Shown in pieces: positions 35,835-49,300 of a DNA stretch of 64,000 bases (position 1 is its first letter; every line of letters starts with the position of its first letter). The position numbers and the translations under genes were made by a program. Source of the stretch: Physcomitrium patens (lineage: Eukaryota; Streptophyta; Bryopsida; Funariales; Funariaceae); assembly GCF_000002425.4 (NCBI RefSeq), contig NC_037261.1, forward strand, positions 6,720,098 through 6,784,097, given 5' to 3'. Below the pieces are notes generated by a model that saw only the letters and a program-made list of their open reading frames with translations, was not told the DNA's origin and did no database searches.

Positions 35835-37406
35835 TTATATCATGTATCTATCTAGATTTTGACGGGAGCAAGCCAACTAGGTGAATTTTAGTACTGAGCA
35901 GCGCCTTTCCAATTCTTTGTGTCATGGCTTATTTTTGTTAATGCATAACACCCTTTCATGGCTGGAAAATGTTTGAGCACGTGGAAAGGAGCAGCTTTTA
36001 TTGCTTCTGTTTCTGTACGATGGAAATGAACTGGTTCTTATTGCTCAAGTGGAGATTCATCTGATACCCGAATAGGGGTACCAGAAGAACTGTGGATTAC
36101 AACTGATCTGCTTTTATGAAGTCAAAACTTCATTGCTGTGCACAAGTGCACAAAGCATAGATTCATCATTCGGAGCAGAGAACCTAGAGGGATTTTTGAA
36201 ACATTTCAGCAGCAGTTCCACATTCTCAAGCCTCAAGTGTCACTAGATTGTATTCTTCATTTCTTCTATCGTTTTTTTTTTTTTTTTTTTTTTTTTTTTT
36301 CTTTTCTGTTCTTTTCTTTCATGATCTATTTATTTTTATCTTCCCTTCAGTCAGTCTCTCTCTCTCTTGGTGTTTTTTGTTTATTACTCAAGATTTTATT
36401 CGCTGGATGTTTTCAACTCATGAAGTAAAACAGAATATAGGAAGATTTGAATCATTCACGTACTCTTTGATAAGTAACTTTAATTATCAAAGTATCATTG
36501 TTTCCTTGCATTTTCACAGTTAAAATAGTTGTAATAATGTATAACTTGTTACTCTAAATTTTTTATTTCTGCAACTAAGGTGTATTTGTCATGCAATTAT
36601 GGATTCCAATATTTAATTGAGGTAGGTGAAAAGAAATGAAATTTCTGCAAATTCAATAGAGATTTTGATTGAACTCCCAAAAACAAACATAACATATGTT
36701 GGTCAATAATACTGCAAATCATGTTTCACCACCACAGGCAAATTATACTTGTTGTTCAATGTGCTGTACGGTGGTAAAAAGATTTGCACATCAAATTCAA
36801 GCAGAAGAGTAAACCCAATAATGAACACTACAAGAAAAAATATGAGAAAAGCGTCTCTTTTTTCTTTCTCTTTATTTTTCCCTCCTAAACTTACAAATTT
36901 AGTTAATTGTAACACACATTTTGCCAACAATTGGTTGTAGATTTTATAAGAACATATTAATTCCTTGATCATGCTCAAGATTTGTAGAGTTTAAACTGTA
37001 CAAACTGCAACAACTGATTGTAAATATATTTTAACTTTTTTATTAAATCAGTAGGAATCAACTAATTCAGAGGTGCAATTGAAAGATTGCTCATCAAAAT
37101 AAAGATTAAATACGGGCATCAATGCCTATGCAAATGCAAGATATTAACAAATACTTATCTAGTTCAAAACATATTAAAATAAACAGGTGATGGATTTAAT
37201 TGCAGTGACTAGACAACAAAAAATCTATAGACTCTCAACTTGTACCAAATAAAGACATAGAAAAAAGAGTATTATATAGAAAATTCTTATAATAAAATAC
37301 ATTAAAAAGCATCACCAGGCCAAATTCACATAAGAAACCATACTTTGGTAGCCAGGTTGTACAAACTACAACCACTAAGCAGGGTCGCAACTGCTTGTAG
37401 AATAAT
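35835..37406. other. 3' region of HCF136 and intergenic DNA
   Basis: Contains the HCF136 3' UTR, then a run of 29 T at 36272-36300 followed by T/C-rich DNA. From about 36.5 kb it is AT-rich without recognised features. It ends where the inverted repeat begins. Confidence 0.6.
36272..36300. repeat. Poly(T) tract, 29 bases
   Basis: An uninterrupted T homopolymer followed by C and further T-rich sequence. No retrogene was recognised next to it. Confidence 0.9.
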
Positions 37407-37758
37407 AATTATTGTTACTATTCTTACTATTAATCAACAACAAGTGCCAAAGTGCACAAATCCTTCTCTATCATGATAAGTCTCAATGACTAAATGAACG
37501 AATGAATGACATTCAAAGTCGAGATGAATGTGATAAAACCTGAAAAAGAGTGTTAAAAGACAAAAAAGCAGGGGGTGATGTAGTTAATACCAATTCCATG
37601 CTGGCTGTTGTACATGGAAAGGATGCAGAGGAGGAGGAACCATGGCTTGGCTTGCACTGGCTGGCCAGCTTTCGTGCTCTCATTCATGTGTTGTTGGGAT
37701 GGATGAGGAAATCACCTGGTCCTCCTCCGCAATGAAGACAGGAAGGAAGGAGCAGAGA

Positions 37759-37808
37759 TATTGTTATTATTATTATTATTATTCTTATTATTATTCTTAT
37801 TATTATTC
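37759..37808. repeat. (TTA)n microsatellite (mirrored at 53742-53791)
   Basis: Interrupted TTA/CTTA units about 800 bp upstream of the SUD1 start. The identical length in both arms shows how little time has passed since duplication, since such repeats change length easily. Confidence 0.85.
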
Positions 37809-37951
37809 ACAAGGAGACCCCAACATTCGGAAAAGCGGGCCATGGACACAACACACACACACGCACCGTTACCCGTCCAATCGAGTTGGAAAAAGCAAGA
37901 CCAGGGAGGGAGGGATGGCTCACCCCATATAGAAGAAGAATCGCATCCGGG

Positions 37952-37975
37952 GGCGGGGGGGGATTACCCCCCGCC
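37952..37975 (+). promoter_or_regulatory. GC hairpin upstream of SUD1 (mirrored at 53575-53598)
   Basis: A perfect 9-bp stem, GGCGGGGGG (37952-37960) and CCCCCCGCC (37967-37975), with a six-base loop, about 640 bp upstream of the start codon. A (CGAA)n run follows at about 38016-38034. Either may influence the promoter; function unknown. Confidence 0.5.
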
Positions 37976-38594
37976 ATTAAGTTCAACTGACGCGTGACGA
38001 AACCGACGTCAGCTGACGAACGAACGAACGAACGACTCACCCACCCCGCGCACGAACCCACGACGAAACACTCCGGCTGACGCTGTCGCCAGCACTCGGA
38101 TGGCATTGGAACCCACATCTCACCGCAACCGGGTCCTCCCTCACTTCCCCTCTTCTCTTACTCTTTTACTTACTGTTGGTTTTCCAGGCTACATGAACCC
38201 AGACACGGGAGTTCTCCTGGGTCGGACCCCCTTCCGAACCCTAGCTTAGATCGAAGTCGTCTGGAGCCCGCCTCAGGCACTGCCTCGCCATCGAATTGTC
38301 GCTCTTTTGTGCTGACAATGACGCAGCTGGTTTTTGGTCCTGTTTTGGTGCGGATTGGCGGAGTTTAGGGCTCCTTGGCCTGGGCTATGGCGTGTTCGAA
38401 ATTCGGTAGCTCGGCGTGAGGTGAGGTCGGAGCTATGCGGCTCTCGGGGATGGTGGAGCGGAGGGATGGTGGTGGTGTGGTTGGTATGGTCCGGCGGGGG
38501 AGTAAGCGTCGAATGGGTCGGCCTGTGCCGGCGGAGTGAGGTGCGGTTCGGCTGAAGCGAGAGGGGGTGAGGGGGAGAGCGCGGAGCAGGGATT

Positions 38595-41500
38595 GTGGTT
38601 GCAACGGTCATGGACGAGATTGGTGCCATTGAGCCGCCACGGACGGACGCGCAAGATTTAGCGGAAGAGAGGGAGTGTGGGGAGAGCGAGAGGGGGAGGG
38701 GCGTAGGTGTTGGAGGGGAAAGCGGCAATCGGAGCCATCAGCAACTACCGGACGGAGACCCTGACGACGAAGAGGATGTGTGTCGAATTTGTAGGACGCC
38801 CGGGGACGAGGAGTCGTCGCTGTACCATCCTTGTGCCTGTAGTGGCAGTATCAAATATGTGCACCAGGAGTGTCTTTTGCGGTGGCTCAATCATAGCAAT
38901 GCTCGGCAGTGCGAGGTATGGCTTCGGTCTTGGCAGATGTCTGGGCCATGGAGGAGTCGGTCTACGAGGGCGTATTCTGTGCAGGGTTTTGCGTGGGATG
39001 TTACAGGTTGGGGTGGAACGGATCATCGGCGCCGGAGAGATTCCGTGGGTAGGTTTGGCGCGCGTGGATCCAATTTTGGGACTGCCGGTGGTCGGAATCT
39101 CCGGTGCTGCATATCGCGTAATCCTCGATGATAGTCTACGCCTGTGTTTTTTCCCGGATTTTTGCTAGAAATAAGGAAGGTGGCGGATCCACATTGTGTC
39201 GGTGACTGGGTGAGAGGTGGGTTGGAATCCGTAATGGAGCGTGCAGGAGCTGAAAACGGACGGATCTTTTGTGCCCTCTTAGATTTTGACCTGCAGCATA
39301 CCCCGATGGCATGTTGTCATTTCGAGTGTTTTGGGAGCGATTATTATCGTGCGGTTAGGACCCGTGCCTGGCGGGGCGGGGCGAGCCTTGCTGGGGGATT
39401 AGGTTTTGGCGAGTTGGTAGTCGAGTGGTTTTGCTTAAGATAGGGCGAGAGAATGACCATGTCTTGGGTTTGCAATGCAGGTGTGCAAGCATATGTTTGC
39501 ATTTTCGCCCGTGTATGCACCTGACGCGCCTGCGAGGCTGCCTGTGCGGGAGCTGTTCCTGGGCATGACATTGAAGGCTTTTAAGGGGGCACGGTTCTTC
39601 GTTCGCCTTCTGTTTGTAACCTGCGTGTGGCTTCTGCTGATTCCGTTTGTAACTCTTTGGATTTGGAGGTTTACGTTCGTGCGGAGTTTGGTGGAAGCGA
39701 ACAGTCTGTTTTACAGCCGATGGACTTTTGGTCTGCTACTCACAGACTGCCTGCACGGGTTCCTACTGTCGGCTGGAATCGTGTTTATCTTTCTGGGCGT
39801 GACATCGTTGAGGGAGTATTTTCGGCACCTGCGAGAGGTAGCTGGAGGGCAAGATGGCGACAGGGAGGACGACGCAGTGGACAGGGGCTTGGGAGGCCGA
39901 GCTGGCAGGCGCTTAGGTCAGGTGGTTGCTGGAGTGAGAGGTTTTGGAGGCGATGGGGGTGTGGCAGTGGGAGGTCCGCACGCCAATAACGAGGTGGCTG
40001 TTGTGGCTTTACCTGCCCAGGGTCTCGCAGCTGGAGCTGGCCAGTTGCTGCGGCGGAATGCCGAGAACGTGGCTCTTCGGCTGGAGATGCAAGCTGCACG
40101 GCTGGAGGCCCATGTGGAACAGATGTTTGATGCAGTGGAAGACGTGGACGGTGCCGAGGATGTGCCATTTGATGAGCTTGTGGGAATGCAAGGCCCCGTT
40201 TCCCACTTACTTGAGAATGCCGTCACAGTAAGTTCTAGCGATCGTGTTTCAGTCGGACGCACGGCAATGTGAGCAGACGATTTAGCAGTTGTTGTTAAGG
40301 TTGCATGTAGATTAAACGGGCAGGGGATGCGGTTCCAGGGGCTGATGTTCGTGGCCTTTCGGGTTTTAACTAACAGTGTATGGATGTGGGCTTGTGTGCG
40401 CAGGTGCTGCTGAGCAATACGATCTTTCTGGGAACGGTTGCTCTGATACCATTTACTCTTGGTCGGATCATTATCTTCGTTTTTTCGAAGATAATGGTAG
40501 CCACTGGGAGCGCCGGAACCATGGCACGTTGGTCAGAGACAGCCACGGGTGTGTTTGATGGGAATGGGAGCTCTCTGGTCCAGGGTCTGGTCATCAGTTC
40601 TGCCGCTCGGTTGATGGGGGAACTGAAGGAGAATAATGACAGCCTTTTCAAGTTGCTTGCCGATCGTGGAATCTCCAGCGAGAACACAGTTTCAGTTGCG
40701 ATACCTGGGGCTGCAGTCGGAGAAGCCTTGGCTCAGGCGTCGGCGTTCAGGTTTTCAGATGCAACAACTGTGGCCGTGGGTTACATGGCAATTTTCTCAG
40801 CTGTAGTGTTTTATCTGGGGCTGATTGCTTTGATAAGATACAGCCGGGGCGAGCCCATGACTGTTGGAAGAATTCGCGGCGTTGCTTCCATGGCGGAGGC
40901 CGCGCCGTCAGTAGCACGGCAGGTGATGGCTGGGGTGAGCTACATGGCTACAGGGGTGAAGGTGGCATTCCTGCTATTCATTGAGCTCGGAGTATTTCCA
41001 CTGCTGTGTGGATGGTGGTTGGATGTATGCACTCTAGGCATTCGTGACGTCACACTGGCGCAGGCTGTATTATTTTTCTCGTCGTCCCCTTCAATGAGCT
41101 CTTTTCTGCACTGGCTCGTGGGGATCGTGTACATGCTGCAGATCAGCATATTCGTGAGTCTATTGCGGGAGGTACTGCATGTTTTTGTTGGAAATTTTTA
41201 TGCTTTACGTGTATTTGGTCGAGTATGGTTCAGCACCTTTGTTGGTCGTTGTTGCCTGCATGTTGCGGAATATTGTTCTTCGAATGTCTCATATTTCTTT
41301 TGTTATTGTCCTATTTGTTTTCTCGCTTGTTTGGTGTTGCTTGTGAAACTGTTGTCAGCGGCTGGTTTGTTCGATTGGACATATACGCTTTGGTGGCACT
41401 GTTTTGTAACAAGAAGGAATAATGGGTGCGGATCCGAACGAGGGAGGTGCATGTGGCCTTGTTTGTCACAAATGCTTATTGATCAGATGGTGGTGTCTTG

Positions 41501-44500
41501 CATCGTAGGTGCTGAAACCGGGGGTTTTGTATTTCCTGCGGGATCCAGCTGACCCAAACTACAACCCATTCCGTGATCTGATCGATGACCCTCTGCACAA
41601 GCATGCGCGGCGCGTGCTTCTTTCTGTGGTGGTGTACGGCAGTCTGATTGTGATGCTGGTGTTTTTGCCTGTCCGACTGGCGATTTCGATTGCCCCTCAC
41701 ATGTTTCCACTGGATATAAGGTGAGGGTTCGGCTGCGCCAGTGATTTGAGTAAGCAGTTGCTTGAAGGGGCTGTGCTGATGATGTGTTTAACTTAACGGT
41801 GCTTGATACGTCTGAGTTATGTTCATCGGATGGCAAGTTGAGTGGCTTCCGTGGTTGAGAGGGGTGGTCTGGGCTACGGCTCTCGCAAGGTGCAACATCC
41901 GCTAAAGGGAACGAATTGTTCTGTTTGTTACAGAGTGTCGGATCCGTTCACGGAGATCCCAGCAGATATGTTGCTATTTCATATCTGTATACCATTTGCT
42001 GTGGAGCACTTTAGGCCGCGTGCAACCGTTAAAACCGTCCTGTTTCATTGGTTTTCAACTGTCGGGTGGGCTCTGGGTCTGTCGGAATTTCTACTTCCTG
42101 AAGCTGAGCAGGCAAACGGAGTTGGCGGGAATAATAACGAAGAGAGAGGGGTTGGAGGAGAAGAGAGGGACCATAATTTTGATGGCAACCATCCAAGAGG
42201 TGGACATGGTGACGTTGCGGGGAGTCGCCACCAGCTGGAAACATCTAGTGTGGATGTGGAGTACGAGGATTCCGACAACGAGGGCGAACACGACACAAAC
42301 GAGTAAGTAGTTTTTCGCACAAATATACGATGCCCTGGTAGTGCAACCTAAGGTGGGGTAGGGCATAATGAACCACTGCGTCTGGACGGTGAGGTGACGT
42401 GCTGGCCTTTGTGTTCGAAGGGGTGGATGTGTACTTGGGATACTTTTTTGGGTTTCATGTGTTCTCGTGATGGTCTGTGTTCGAAGTGCTTATGTTTTGC
42501 AGTCGAGTTATGTTGGTTATATTAACCAGAGGGTTCGCAGCTCGGTGGTCTTCAGAAGCCAGGAACCCGAGCAGGCGTGTGATGGGATGGTTTACTCGAG
42601 AGCAGTTTGATACTAACGTGCTCTCTCGTTAATTTGGATTGCATGTGGTTGATTTGAGCGCACTGACCGTTGTACTGTTTTGACCATCAGGTACCAGTTT
42701 GCATCAAGAATCGTGCTTCTTTTACTGGGAGCATGGGTAACTCTTCTAGCATTCAATTCGACGATGGTGCTGCTTCCTATCTCGATTGGGCGAGTCATAT
42801 TCACCTCGTTCTCGCGTCTTCCTATAACGCGCGGTGCAAAGTGCAATGGTGAGAAGAGTGCCTGGGCTGCACCAGAATCTGTGACATCTGCAGTCAGTCG
42901 TGATCCGCATTCGTCGCCACGTTCTGTTTGGTGGCAAGCTAGAATTGTTGTGTAATTGGTTTAGGAACATGTATGCGTATGACTACGGTGCCCATGGTTC
43001 AATCTTAATCTCCTTTTTGGGGAGGTTTTGTATTCGTGGGTGGGGTTGGTGTTTTGAGCTCTCACACGGATGTTTTTTTCTTTTTGTTACAGACTTGTAC
43101 GCATTCAATATTGGGTGCTACGTGCTTTGGGCCACTGCTGCAGCAATACAATATGTAGTAGGGTATTTGCGGACCCACGACATCCGGGTGTTTTTGCGGC
43201 AGGTTGTGAAGTGGTCATCCATCGTAACAAAGAGCTTCGTGCTTCTCTCACTCTGGGTAGGCGCAGTCTCCTCCTCTTGTTCACAACCCTGGTGGTTAGG
43301 TTACAACGATTCTATTGGCTGTTCGGATCGAGCAGTCGAATGCTCGGGTGTCAATGAACTTTTTGTTCCATATATTTTGGTGGGATTGCTTCTGCTCGTC
43401 GCATCTGATTCGAAGACGATTGTGATCTTTTGGAAAGATATACGAGCAGCTTGGATTTTGGTCATGATGGGTGGACGTCGGGTTTGCAGATTGTGGTGAT
43501 TCCGGTGCTTATTGGGCTTCTCTTCGAGCTGCTGGTTGTTGTCCCGTTGCGAGTTCCTATTGATGAGAGCCCAGTGTTTCTACTGTACCAAGATTGGGCG
43601 TTGGGATTGGTGTTTCTGAAGATCTGGACGAGACTGGTGAGTCCGCACTTGGATGGAGAAGTTGCTTGCTAGTTTAGGGCGTTAGTTGGCACATGGCCAC
43701 ATGGTCACATTGTCATGATGGCGCGTTTGTTTGTTTGTTTGTTACAGGGTTGCTTGGACGTCCCTGGCATGGTGATTGGAATGTCTAGGTATGGTTGTCA
43801 TATTGTCTAGGAAGCGTGGCATGTCTGAGTTTCTAAGGCCTGCTATTTATTTAACAGGTGATGCTTGGACAGTTCGTGCCACTGGTGGGTGATAGGTGGC
43901 GAGTGAAGTTCGAGCAAGTTCGGAACGATGGGTTTTCACATCTAAGGGGTTGGTGGGTATTTACTGCAATCGTGGCTCCAGTTCTCATCCACCTGTTGAC
44001 AGCTCTGTGCGTGCCTTACGTGTTCGCGCGGGGAGTGTTTCCTCTTCTCGGGTATTCGTTGACGGTAAATTCGGCAGTGTATCGCTATGCTTGGCTGAGT
44101 TGCCTGCTGTTCGGAACTGTCTGGTACGGTGGACACCGACTCCACCAATGGTTGTTGGATCTTCACGATACCATCCGCGACGATCGCTACCTTGTGGGAC
44201 GGCGGCTGCACAATTACGGGGAGCAGAAGAAGGCTCCAGATAGTCCAGGGTCATTGAGGCTGCCATCTGCGGGTAGGACATGTTCTAAAGCTTGGTGTAT
44301 GCTGCGATTTGCAGATTTGGTCTTGATGGACCCATGGCGCGAGAGTGAGGGCAAGGCGGCTGCTTTCCGAGCAAACAAGCACGGGTTTTGTAGATTTGTA
44401 GCAGATGAGGGAGGGAAGAGAGAATTCGTACCAAGTTACAGTGGCAGGCATAGCTACGTAGGAGGGCCTGTTATTGAGATCGGTTTGCAACAAATGTTTA

Positions 44501-44753
44501 CAACTTGTGATTCATGGCAGGATTGGCAGATGCTGAGGAAGGTGCAGACGCGCAAGTAGATGAAGCATCAGAACCAGAGGAGCGGAAAGGCAGTGGAGAG
44601 GAATCCGAAGCAGCAGCAGGCCACGCTGGCGGCATTGCAAGTGATTCAGAGAGTGTGATGGACCCTGCAGTGACGGGGGCACAGAGGATAGGGGCGAGCG
44701 GTAGCACACTAAAATTCCGGGGTGCTATTAGTCATGAATGCATCAGCAGCTAA
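38595..44753 (+). CDS. SUD1: SUD1/DOA10 (MARCH6-type) ER ubiquitin ligase, copy 1 (about 1,177 aa)
   Basis: Ten exons, GT-AG introns, joined frame open: 38595-38915, 39481-40227, 40404-41171, 41509-41720, 41934-42302, 42691-42848, 43093-43256, 43490-43636, 43858-44272 and 44521-44753. A second ATG at 38610 would shorten it by five residues. The N-terminus has a RING-CH (C4HC3) domain, CRICRTPGDEESSLYHPC through VHQECLLRWL to CEVCKH, split by intron 1. Many membrane segments follow (DOA10 family members have about 14), with the conserved GVLYFLRDPADPNYNPFRDL region (here after intron 3) and the C-terminal element DDRYLVGRRLHNYGE. Family role: an ER-membrane E3 for protein degradation; plant SUD1/CER9 affects sterol and wax synthesis. 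The whole gene is duplicated in the opposite arm. Confidence 0.95.
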
Positions 44754-45248
44754 GACATTATTCAGCCTTGCAATGTGGTGAATGAATCACATGATGCAGA
44801 CTTGGAGTTGCACTTTTATGTATAAATGTAGGTAGGTTCGCGGGTTCGCAGAGCAATTTACGTGCCTTCGAGTGGCTGCACATTTCGTCGGACCGATGAT
44901 GAGTCTGCTGCGATGCAGCAGATCACTGGGACTCGTTGCTACAACTGGCTTAACCTCGCCAGTCTACAGTGCTCTCCGTGATGTGATGTTAGACCCTTCC
45001 ATGTCATGGAGATTTCGTGCAGAGGGAGCGGACATGGAAACTTAGTAGGTAGTGTAGCTCCTGTTAAATTCAACCCCATTTTATTGTACTATCACTCTCT
45101 GGGCAGTTTATATCAAGTAAGCCTTGTGACATAAAGATGTCTATATTTTACCAGAAAGGTTGTAGATTCTTGTCTTCTTCTTTTGGGACTTGAATTTCTC
45201 AGGACAGTTGGCCTGGTGGCATGCGGGCAATGCCTGAAGTGATGTTTG
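44754..45248 (+). other. 3' UTR/downstream part of SUD1 copy 1 inside the repeat arm
   Basis: The duplicated segment continues about 495 bp beyond the stop codon, probably including the 3' UTR and polyadenylation region. No further gene was recognised. The copy-2 equivalent is 46303-46797. Confidence 0.6.
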
Positions 45249-46302
45249 AGTTTACTGGGAGGACAGCGAAGGGACTACTGTATTATTTGGCTCGACATAC
45301 CAACCCTGTGCCGCATTTGTTTGGTTTTGAGCGTTGTCCTTACACGGTTTGAATGTCTGAGCCGACCTTATCCTGAACTTTTTTATACGGTATGGGTGGA
45401 GGACGAAGGGCCCTTGTTAGTGACACAAACCTCAAGGGTTTCACATTTTGTGAATTTCTATCGTTGTCTTACTAGGGTTGACAAAACTGCTACAGCTGGA
45501 CATGCGAAGTGAAGTGCTCTAACCGTCGAGGGCGATGGATGTTAGTCTCCCCTGAATTTCAAAAGTTTTGTGATCATCTTAATGCTTGTTAACAAGGTTG
45601 ATCTAATTGAAGGAAGGCAAACAATGTCATTCAAATCTGTTTGTGCTCAGGACACGACATCTTACTCTAAATTGCAAATCCTTTAACCAAAAATTCTTAA
45701 ATCTTGATTTTAATAATTAAATTTAAATTATTACTTTTATATATATATATATTTATATATATTAAACTATCTGTGATAATTATATCTAAGACTAAGTAAA
45801 ACTTCAATATATTGACTTTTTTCTCAATAAAACTCTTTGAATTTATGAGTGTAAATTTACACTCTCAAGCCTACAAATGAGGTGAATTTTGTATGTTTCA
45901 ATGTCATCTAATCATGTATTTTAAATGTCTACAAAGCTATTAATGGACTTAAGTTAAAGATTCTGGATATCAGTTACAAGGGTGTATCCAAATTTATGAT
46001 TAAGAATTTAGAGGTTTAATATCTAAAGGTTAAAGGTCCAGGATTAGGGTTTAAAATCTGTTTAGTTACTTTTTTCATTTATTTTTAGATTTTGACTTGA
46101 ATTATTATCCCTTTTTCAAGGTCTACAATTTTAATCACGTACAAACCTTATTTTATAAATTCAAAGTTTGCAGGTTATACCACCGTTGAACTAAACTTGA
46201 GAATTATTACTAATTTAAAGAAGTATTTTATAGAGTTTTACTATTATAGTTCAAAAATCTAAGAACGGATTTTATAACTCTAAAAAAATCCGATATAAAA
46301 CC
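45249..46302. other. Unique spacer between the repeat arms (1,054 bp)
   Basis: The left part (to about 45540) resembles ordinary downstream genic DNA; the rest is AT-rich with (TA)n near 45740-45765. A perfect 18-bp palindrome, GAGTGTAAATTTACACTC, lies at 45847-45864. The ORF 45246-45512 has no recognisable similarity and is not called. No transposon signature was seen. Confidence 0.6.
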
Positions 46303-49300
46303 CAAACATCACTTCAGGCATTGCCCGCATGCCACCAGGCCAACTGTCCTGAGAAATTCAAGTCCCAAAAGAAGAAGACAAGAATCTACAACCTTTCTGG
46401 TAAAATATAGACATCTTTATGTCACAAGGCTTACTTGATATAAACTGCCCAGAGAGTGATAGTACAATAAAATGGGGTTGAATTTAACAGGAGCTACACT
46501 ACCTACTAAGTTTCCATGTCCGCTCCCTCTGCACGAAATCTCCATGACATGGAAGGGTCTAACATCACATCACGGAGAGCACTGTAGACTGGCGAGGTTA
46601 AGCCAGTTGTAGCAACGAGTCCCAGTGATCTGCTGCATCGCAGCAGACTCATCATCGGTCCGACGAAATGTGCAGCCACTCGAAGGCACGTAAATTGCTC
46701 TGCGAACCCGCGAACCTACCTACATTTATACATAAAAGTGCAACTCCAAGTCTGCATCATGTGATTCATTCACCACATTGCAAGGCTGAATAATGTCTTA
46801 GCTGCTGATGCATTCATGACTAATAGCACCCCGGAATTTTAGTGTGCTACCGCTCGCCCCTATCCTCTGTGCCCCCGTCACTGCAGGGTCCATCACACTC
46901 TCTGAATCACTTGCAATGCCGCCAGCGTGGCCTGCTGCTGCTTCGGATTCCTCTCCACTGCCTTTCCGCTCCTCTGGTTCTGATGCTTCATCTACTTGCG
47001 CGTCTGCACCTTCCTCAGCATCTGCCAATCCTGCCATGAATCACAAGTTGTAAACATTTGTTGCAAACCGATCTCAATAACAGGCCCTCCTACGTAGCTA
47101 TGCCTGCCACTGTAACTTGGTACGAATTCTCTCTTCCCTCCCTCATCTGCTACAAATCTACAAAACCCGTGCTTGTTTGCTCGGAAAGCAGCCGCCTTGC
47201 CCTCACTCTCGCGCCATGGGTCCATCAAGACCAATCTGCAAATCGCAGCATACACCAAGCTTTAGAACATGTCCTACCCGCAGATGGCAGCCTCAATGAC
47301 CCTGGACTATCTGGAGCCTTCTTCTGCTCCCCGTAATTGTGCAGCCGCCGTCCCACAAGGTAGCGATCGTCGCGGATGGTATCGTGAAGATCCAACAACC
47401 ATTGGTGGAGTCGGTGTCCACCGTACCAGACAGTTCCGAACAGCAGGCAACTCAGCCAAGCATAGCGATACACTGCCGAATTTACCGTCAACGAATACCC
47501 GAGAAGAGGAAACACTCCCCGCGCGAACACGTAAGGCACGCACAGAGCTGTCAACAGGTGGATGAGAACTGGAGCCACGATTGCAGTAAATACCCACCAA
47601 CCCCTTAGATGTGAAAACCCATCGTTCCGAACTTGCTCGAACTTCACTCGCCACCTATCACCCACCAGTGGCACGAACTGTCCAAGCATCACCTGTTAAA
47701 TAAATAGCAGGCCTTAGAAACTCAGACATGCCACGCTTCCTAGACAATATGACAACCATACCTAGACATTCCAATCACCATGCCAGGGACGTCCAAGCAA
47801 CCCTGTAACAAACAAACAAACAAACGCGCCATCATGACAATGTGACCATGTGGCCATGTGCCAACTAACGCCCTAAACTAGCAAGCAACTTCTCCATCCA
47901 AGTGCGGACTCACCAGTCTCGTCCAGATCTTCAGAAACACCAATCCCAACGCCCAATCTTGGTACAGTAGAAACACTGGGCTCTCATCAATAGGAACTCG
48001 CAACGGGACAACAACCAGCAGCTCGAAGAGAAGCCCAATAAGCACCGGAATCACCACAATCTGCAAACCCGACGTCCACCCATCATGACCAAAATCCAAG
48101 CTGCTCGTATATCTTTCCAAAAGATCACAATCGTCTTCGAATCAGATGCGACGAGCAGAAGCAATCCCACCAAAATATATGGAACAAAAAGTTCATTGAC
48201 ACCCGAGCATTCGACTGCTCGATCCGAACAGCCAATAGAATCGTTGTAACCTAACCACCAGGGTTGTGAACAAGAGGAGGAGACTGCGCCTACCCAGAGT
48301 GAGAGAAGCACGAAGCTCTTTGTTACGATGGATGACCACTTCACAACCTGCCGCAAAAACACCCGGATGTCGTGGGTCCGCAAATACCCTACTACATATT
48401 GTATTGCTGCAGCAGTGGCCCAAAGCACGTAGCACCCAATATTGAATGCGTACAAGTCTGTAACAAAAAGAAAAAAACATCCGTGTGAGAGCTCAAAACA
48501 CCAACCCCACCCACGAATACAAAACCTCCCCAAAAAGGAGATTAAGATTGAACCATGGGCACCGTAGTCATACGCATACATGTTCCTAAACCAATTACAC
48601 AACAATTCTAGCTTGCCACCAAACAGAACGTGGCGACGAATGCGGATCACGACTGACTGCAGATGTCACAGATTCTGGTGCAGCCCAGGCACTCTTCTCA
48701 CCATTGCACTTTGCACCGCGCGTTATAGGAAGACGCGAGAACGAGGTGAATATGACTCGCCCAATCGAGATAGGAAGCAGCACCATCGTCGAATTGAATG
48801 CTAGAAGAGTTACCCATGCTCCCAGTAAAAGAAGCACGATTCTTGATGCAAACTGGTACCTGATGGTCAAAACAGTACAACGGTCAGTGCGCTCAAATCA
48901 ACCACATGCAATCCAAATTAACGAGAGAGCACGTTAGTATCAAACTGCTCTCGAGTAAACCATCCCATCACACGCCTGCTCGGGTTCCTGGCTTCTGAAG
49001 ACCACCGAGCTGCGAACCCTCTGGTTAATATAACCAACATAACTCGACTGCAAAACATAAGCACTTCGAACACAGACCATCACGAGAACACATGAAACCC
49101 AAAAAAGTATCCCAAGTACACATCCACCCCTTCGAACACAAAGGCCAGCACGTCACCTCACCGTCCAGACGCAGTGGTTCATTATGCCCTACCCCACCTT
49201 AGGTTGCACTACCAGGGCATCGTATATTTGTGCGAAAAACTACTTACTCGTTTGTGTCGTGTTCGCCCTCGTTGTCGGAATCCTCGTACTCCACATCCAC

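Larger units (their letters stand above)
37407..45248 (+). repeat. Left arm of giant inverted repeat (7,842 bp)
   Basis: Reverse-complementary to 46303-54143. Paired coordinates sum to 91550, or 91551 inside of one 1-bp indel. I found only two differences: C at 41846 against C at 49704 (G after reverse complementing), and TTT at 44316-44318 against AA at 47233-47234. The match ends abruptly at both edges. The left outer flank is ordinary intergenic DNA continuous with the HCF136 region, so this arm may be the original copy. Confidence 0.97.

Noticed and set aside
36138-36523. Phe-rich ORFs around 36.2-36.5 kb
   Set aside because: They are translations of a poly(T) tract and T/C-rich DNA.
38273-38728. 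Long Pro/Ser/Thr-rich minus-strand ORF, and many other ORFs antisense to SUD1
   Set aside because: They are shadows of the GC-rich exons and promoter of SUD1, with no family similarity or splice logic.
41172-41508. C-terminal extension of a 390-codon ORF in SUD1 (to 41552)
   Set aside because: A consensus GT donor at 41172 and AG acceptor at 41508 join exons into the conserved DOA10 sequence; the extension is intron read-through.
44273-44520. Frameshift apparently disrupting the right-hand SUD1 copy
   Set aside because: The 1-bp deletion shortens an ORF reading through exon 9, but it lies in the last intron (GT at 44273, AG at 44519-44520), so the spliced protein is unaffected.
45246-45512. 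88-codon ORF at the spacer edge
   Set aside because: It straddles the repeat border, has no similarity I recognise and sits in the 3' flank of SUD1.
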